Assembly (NCBI GenBank): GCA_016206405.1
Contig: JACQRQ010000274.1
Span: 1-7,044 of the forward strand
Reading direction: 5' to 3'
DNA from: Elusimicrobiota bacterium
GTDB taxonomy: Bacteria > Elusimicrobiota > Elusimicrobia > O2-12-FULL-59-9
DNA length: 7,044 nt
Shown here: in pieces, positions 6,661-7,044 of the stretch
Layout of the letters: each line of letters starts with the position of its first letter
How positions within the stretch are numbered: position 1 is the first letter of the stretch
Notes under the pieces: generated by a model
The model's input: the letters and a program-made list of their open reading frames with translations, nothing else
Database searches by the model: none
What the model was told of the DNA's origin: nothing
Program-made: the position numbers and the translations under genes

Positions 6661-6876
6661 CTACCCAGTAAAGTCCGACAACTGGGTGAGTAACCCACGA
6701 TTTTTAAAGGGCTTCTTCCGACGAACCCCAAAGCGACCCTGTTCTCCGACTTGCAGTAGGCCGCGATGCCATCCCAGCAACCGCATTTCCGCAATGTCAA
6801 GCCAGGCACCGAGACCAGGCACCGAGACGAGTAGGATGGGCTGTTCACCTGGGTCAAGCTTCAGAATATCACTCAT
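6661..6876 (-). CDS. Small hypothetical protein
   Basis: A 71-aa reading frame from ATG 6876, which lies 10 nt after the stop of the gene upstream on the same strand, so the two are probably co-transcribed. It reads as plausible protein: an acidic start MSDILKLDPGEQP, a hydrophobic middle (ILLVSVPGLGAWLDIAEM) and a basic end (VRRKKPFKNRG). No family is recognised and no catalytic motif seen. A 13-bp tandem duplication (6802-6827) lies inside it and shifts frame relative to a single copy, so it may be a recently altered or decaying gene. It converges with the mutS operon, with only 4 bp between the two stop codons. No good Shine-Dalgarno is visible. Confidence 0.5.
   Translation of the reverse strand: MSDILKLDPGEQPILLVSVPGLGAWLDIAEMRLLGWHRGLLQVGEQGRFGVRRKKPFKNRGLLTQLSDFTG
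6683..6705 (+). terminator. Weak candidate terminator after the mutS operon
   Basis: TGGGT, a 5-nt loop and ACCCA form a 5-bp stem, followed three bases later by TTTTT (6701-6705), 27 nt past the stop of the last gene of the operon. The same TGGGT can instead pair with ACCCA at 6663-6667 within a 7-bp stem (ACCCAGT 6663-6669 with ACTGGGT 6681-6687). The stem is short, so confidence is low. Confidence 0.3.
6802..6827. repeat. 13-bp perfect tandem duplication
   Basis: CCAGGCACCGAGA occurs twice without a gap (6802-6814 and 6815-6827) inside the small minus-strand gene. Being 13 bp, one duplication or deletion step changes the reading frame. It is probably a slippage product. Confidence 0.85.
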
Positions 6877-6886
6877 TTGAATTGCG

Positions 6887-7044
6887 TTAATCTGGTTCCT
6901 GAGATAAAATCATTTTTCGGTAGTTTTCATGCATTATTTTTTCAATAAACTCCACAGTTACCTGAGTCTTGTCTTCGTCGGGATCAGGAGGGGAAGTTTT
7001 TGGGTGTGTTGGGAGTTTTTTAAAAGTGCATAGTTTATGGATTA
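6887..7044 (-). CDS. Hypothetical protein, C-terminal part (5' end outside window)
   Basis: An open frame enters from the right edge on the minus strand and ends at TAA 6887-6889, giving 51 residues. It begins with a basic stretch IHKLCTFKKLPTHPK, then an acidic hinge PPDPDEDKTQ, then a likely amphipathic helix VEFIEKIMHENYRKMIL and the tail SQEPD. The frame is uninterrupted and the composition protein-like, but no family is recognised. The stretch is much more AT-rich than the rest of the window. It is followed after 10 nt by the 71-aa gene, suggesting an operon. Confidence 0.55.
   Translation of the reverse strand, partial: IHKLCTFKKLPTHPKTSPPDPDEDKTQVTVEFIEKIMHENYRKMILSQEPD

Noticed and set aside
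6207..6857. Minus-strand frame of 216 codons across the third operon gene
   Set aside because: It is antisense to the CcmI-like gene, its sequence is Arg/Ala-rich as in shadow frames, and the 71-aa frame is the more protein-like in the overlap.

Overview
The window looks like ordinary chromosome from a GC-rich bacterium (about 60% GC over most of its length). It carries a complete mutS-mutL mismatch-repair operon, whose MutL has the metal-dependent nicking motif typical of bacteria without MutH. The MutS N-terminal wording (FRLGDFYEMF, then LTARQ and PMCGIPAHAA) reminds me of Elusimicrobiota-type or related uncultured lineages, but this is recollection and inference, not a taxonomic assignment.

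Left part (1-504): a non-coding stretch made of two tandem, diverged copies of a structured repeat unit. Each unit holds arrays of an 8-bp motif (AGTGRTAN) on one arm and the reverse complement (YCACTNTA) on the other, so each can fold into a long imperfect hairpin. The start of each unit is marked by GCGCCCKG, and the array ends flush against the stop codon of the next gene. Nothing was recognised in bases 1-56.

Middle-left (505-1608, minus strand): a small XRE-type helix-turn-helix regulator, then a strong GC hairpin, then a class I SAM-dependent O-methyltransferase that seems to have its own extended -10 promoter. The regulator is divergent from mutS. The 118-bp gap between them holds two candidate promoters whose -35 boxes lie back to back, 2 bp apart.

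Centre (1727-6656, plus strand): mutS, mutL and a small membrane-anchored protein resembling the C-terminal module of the cytochrome c biogenesis factor CcmI. All three are joined by 4-base stop/start overlaps (TTGA, GTGA), so they are probably co-transcribed and translationally coupled. MutS recognises mismatches and MutL relays the signal and nicks DNA; the third protein has no obvious mismatch-repair role.

Right end (6661-7044, minus strand): two small unrecognised reading frames point toward the mutS operon. One is complete (71 aa) and contains a 13-bp tandem duplication. The other runs off the window edge and is clearly more AT-rich than the rest, suggesting an accessory or transferred segment beginning here.
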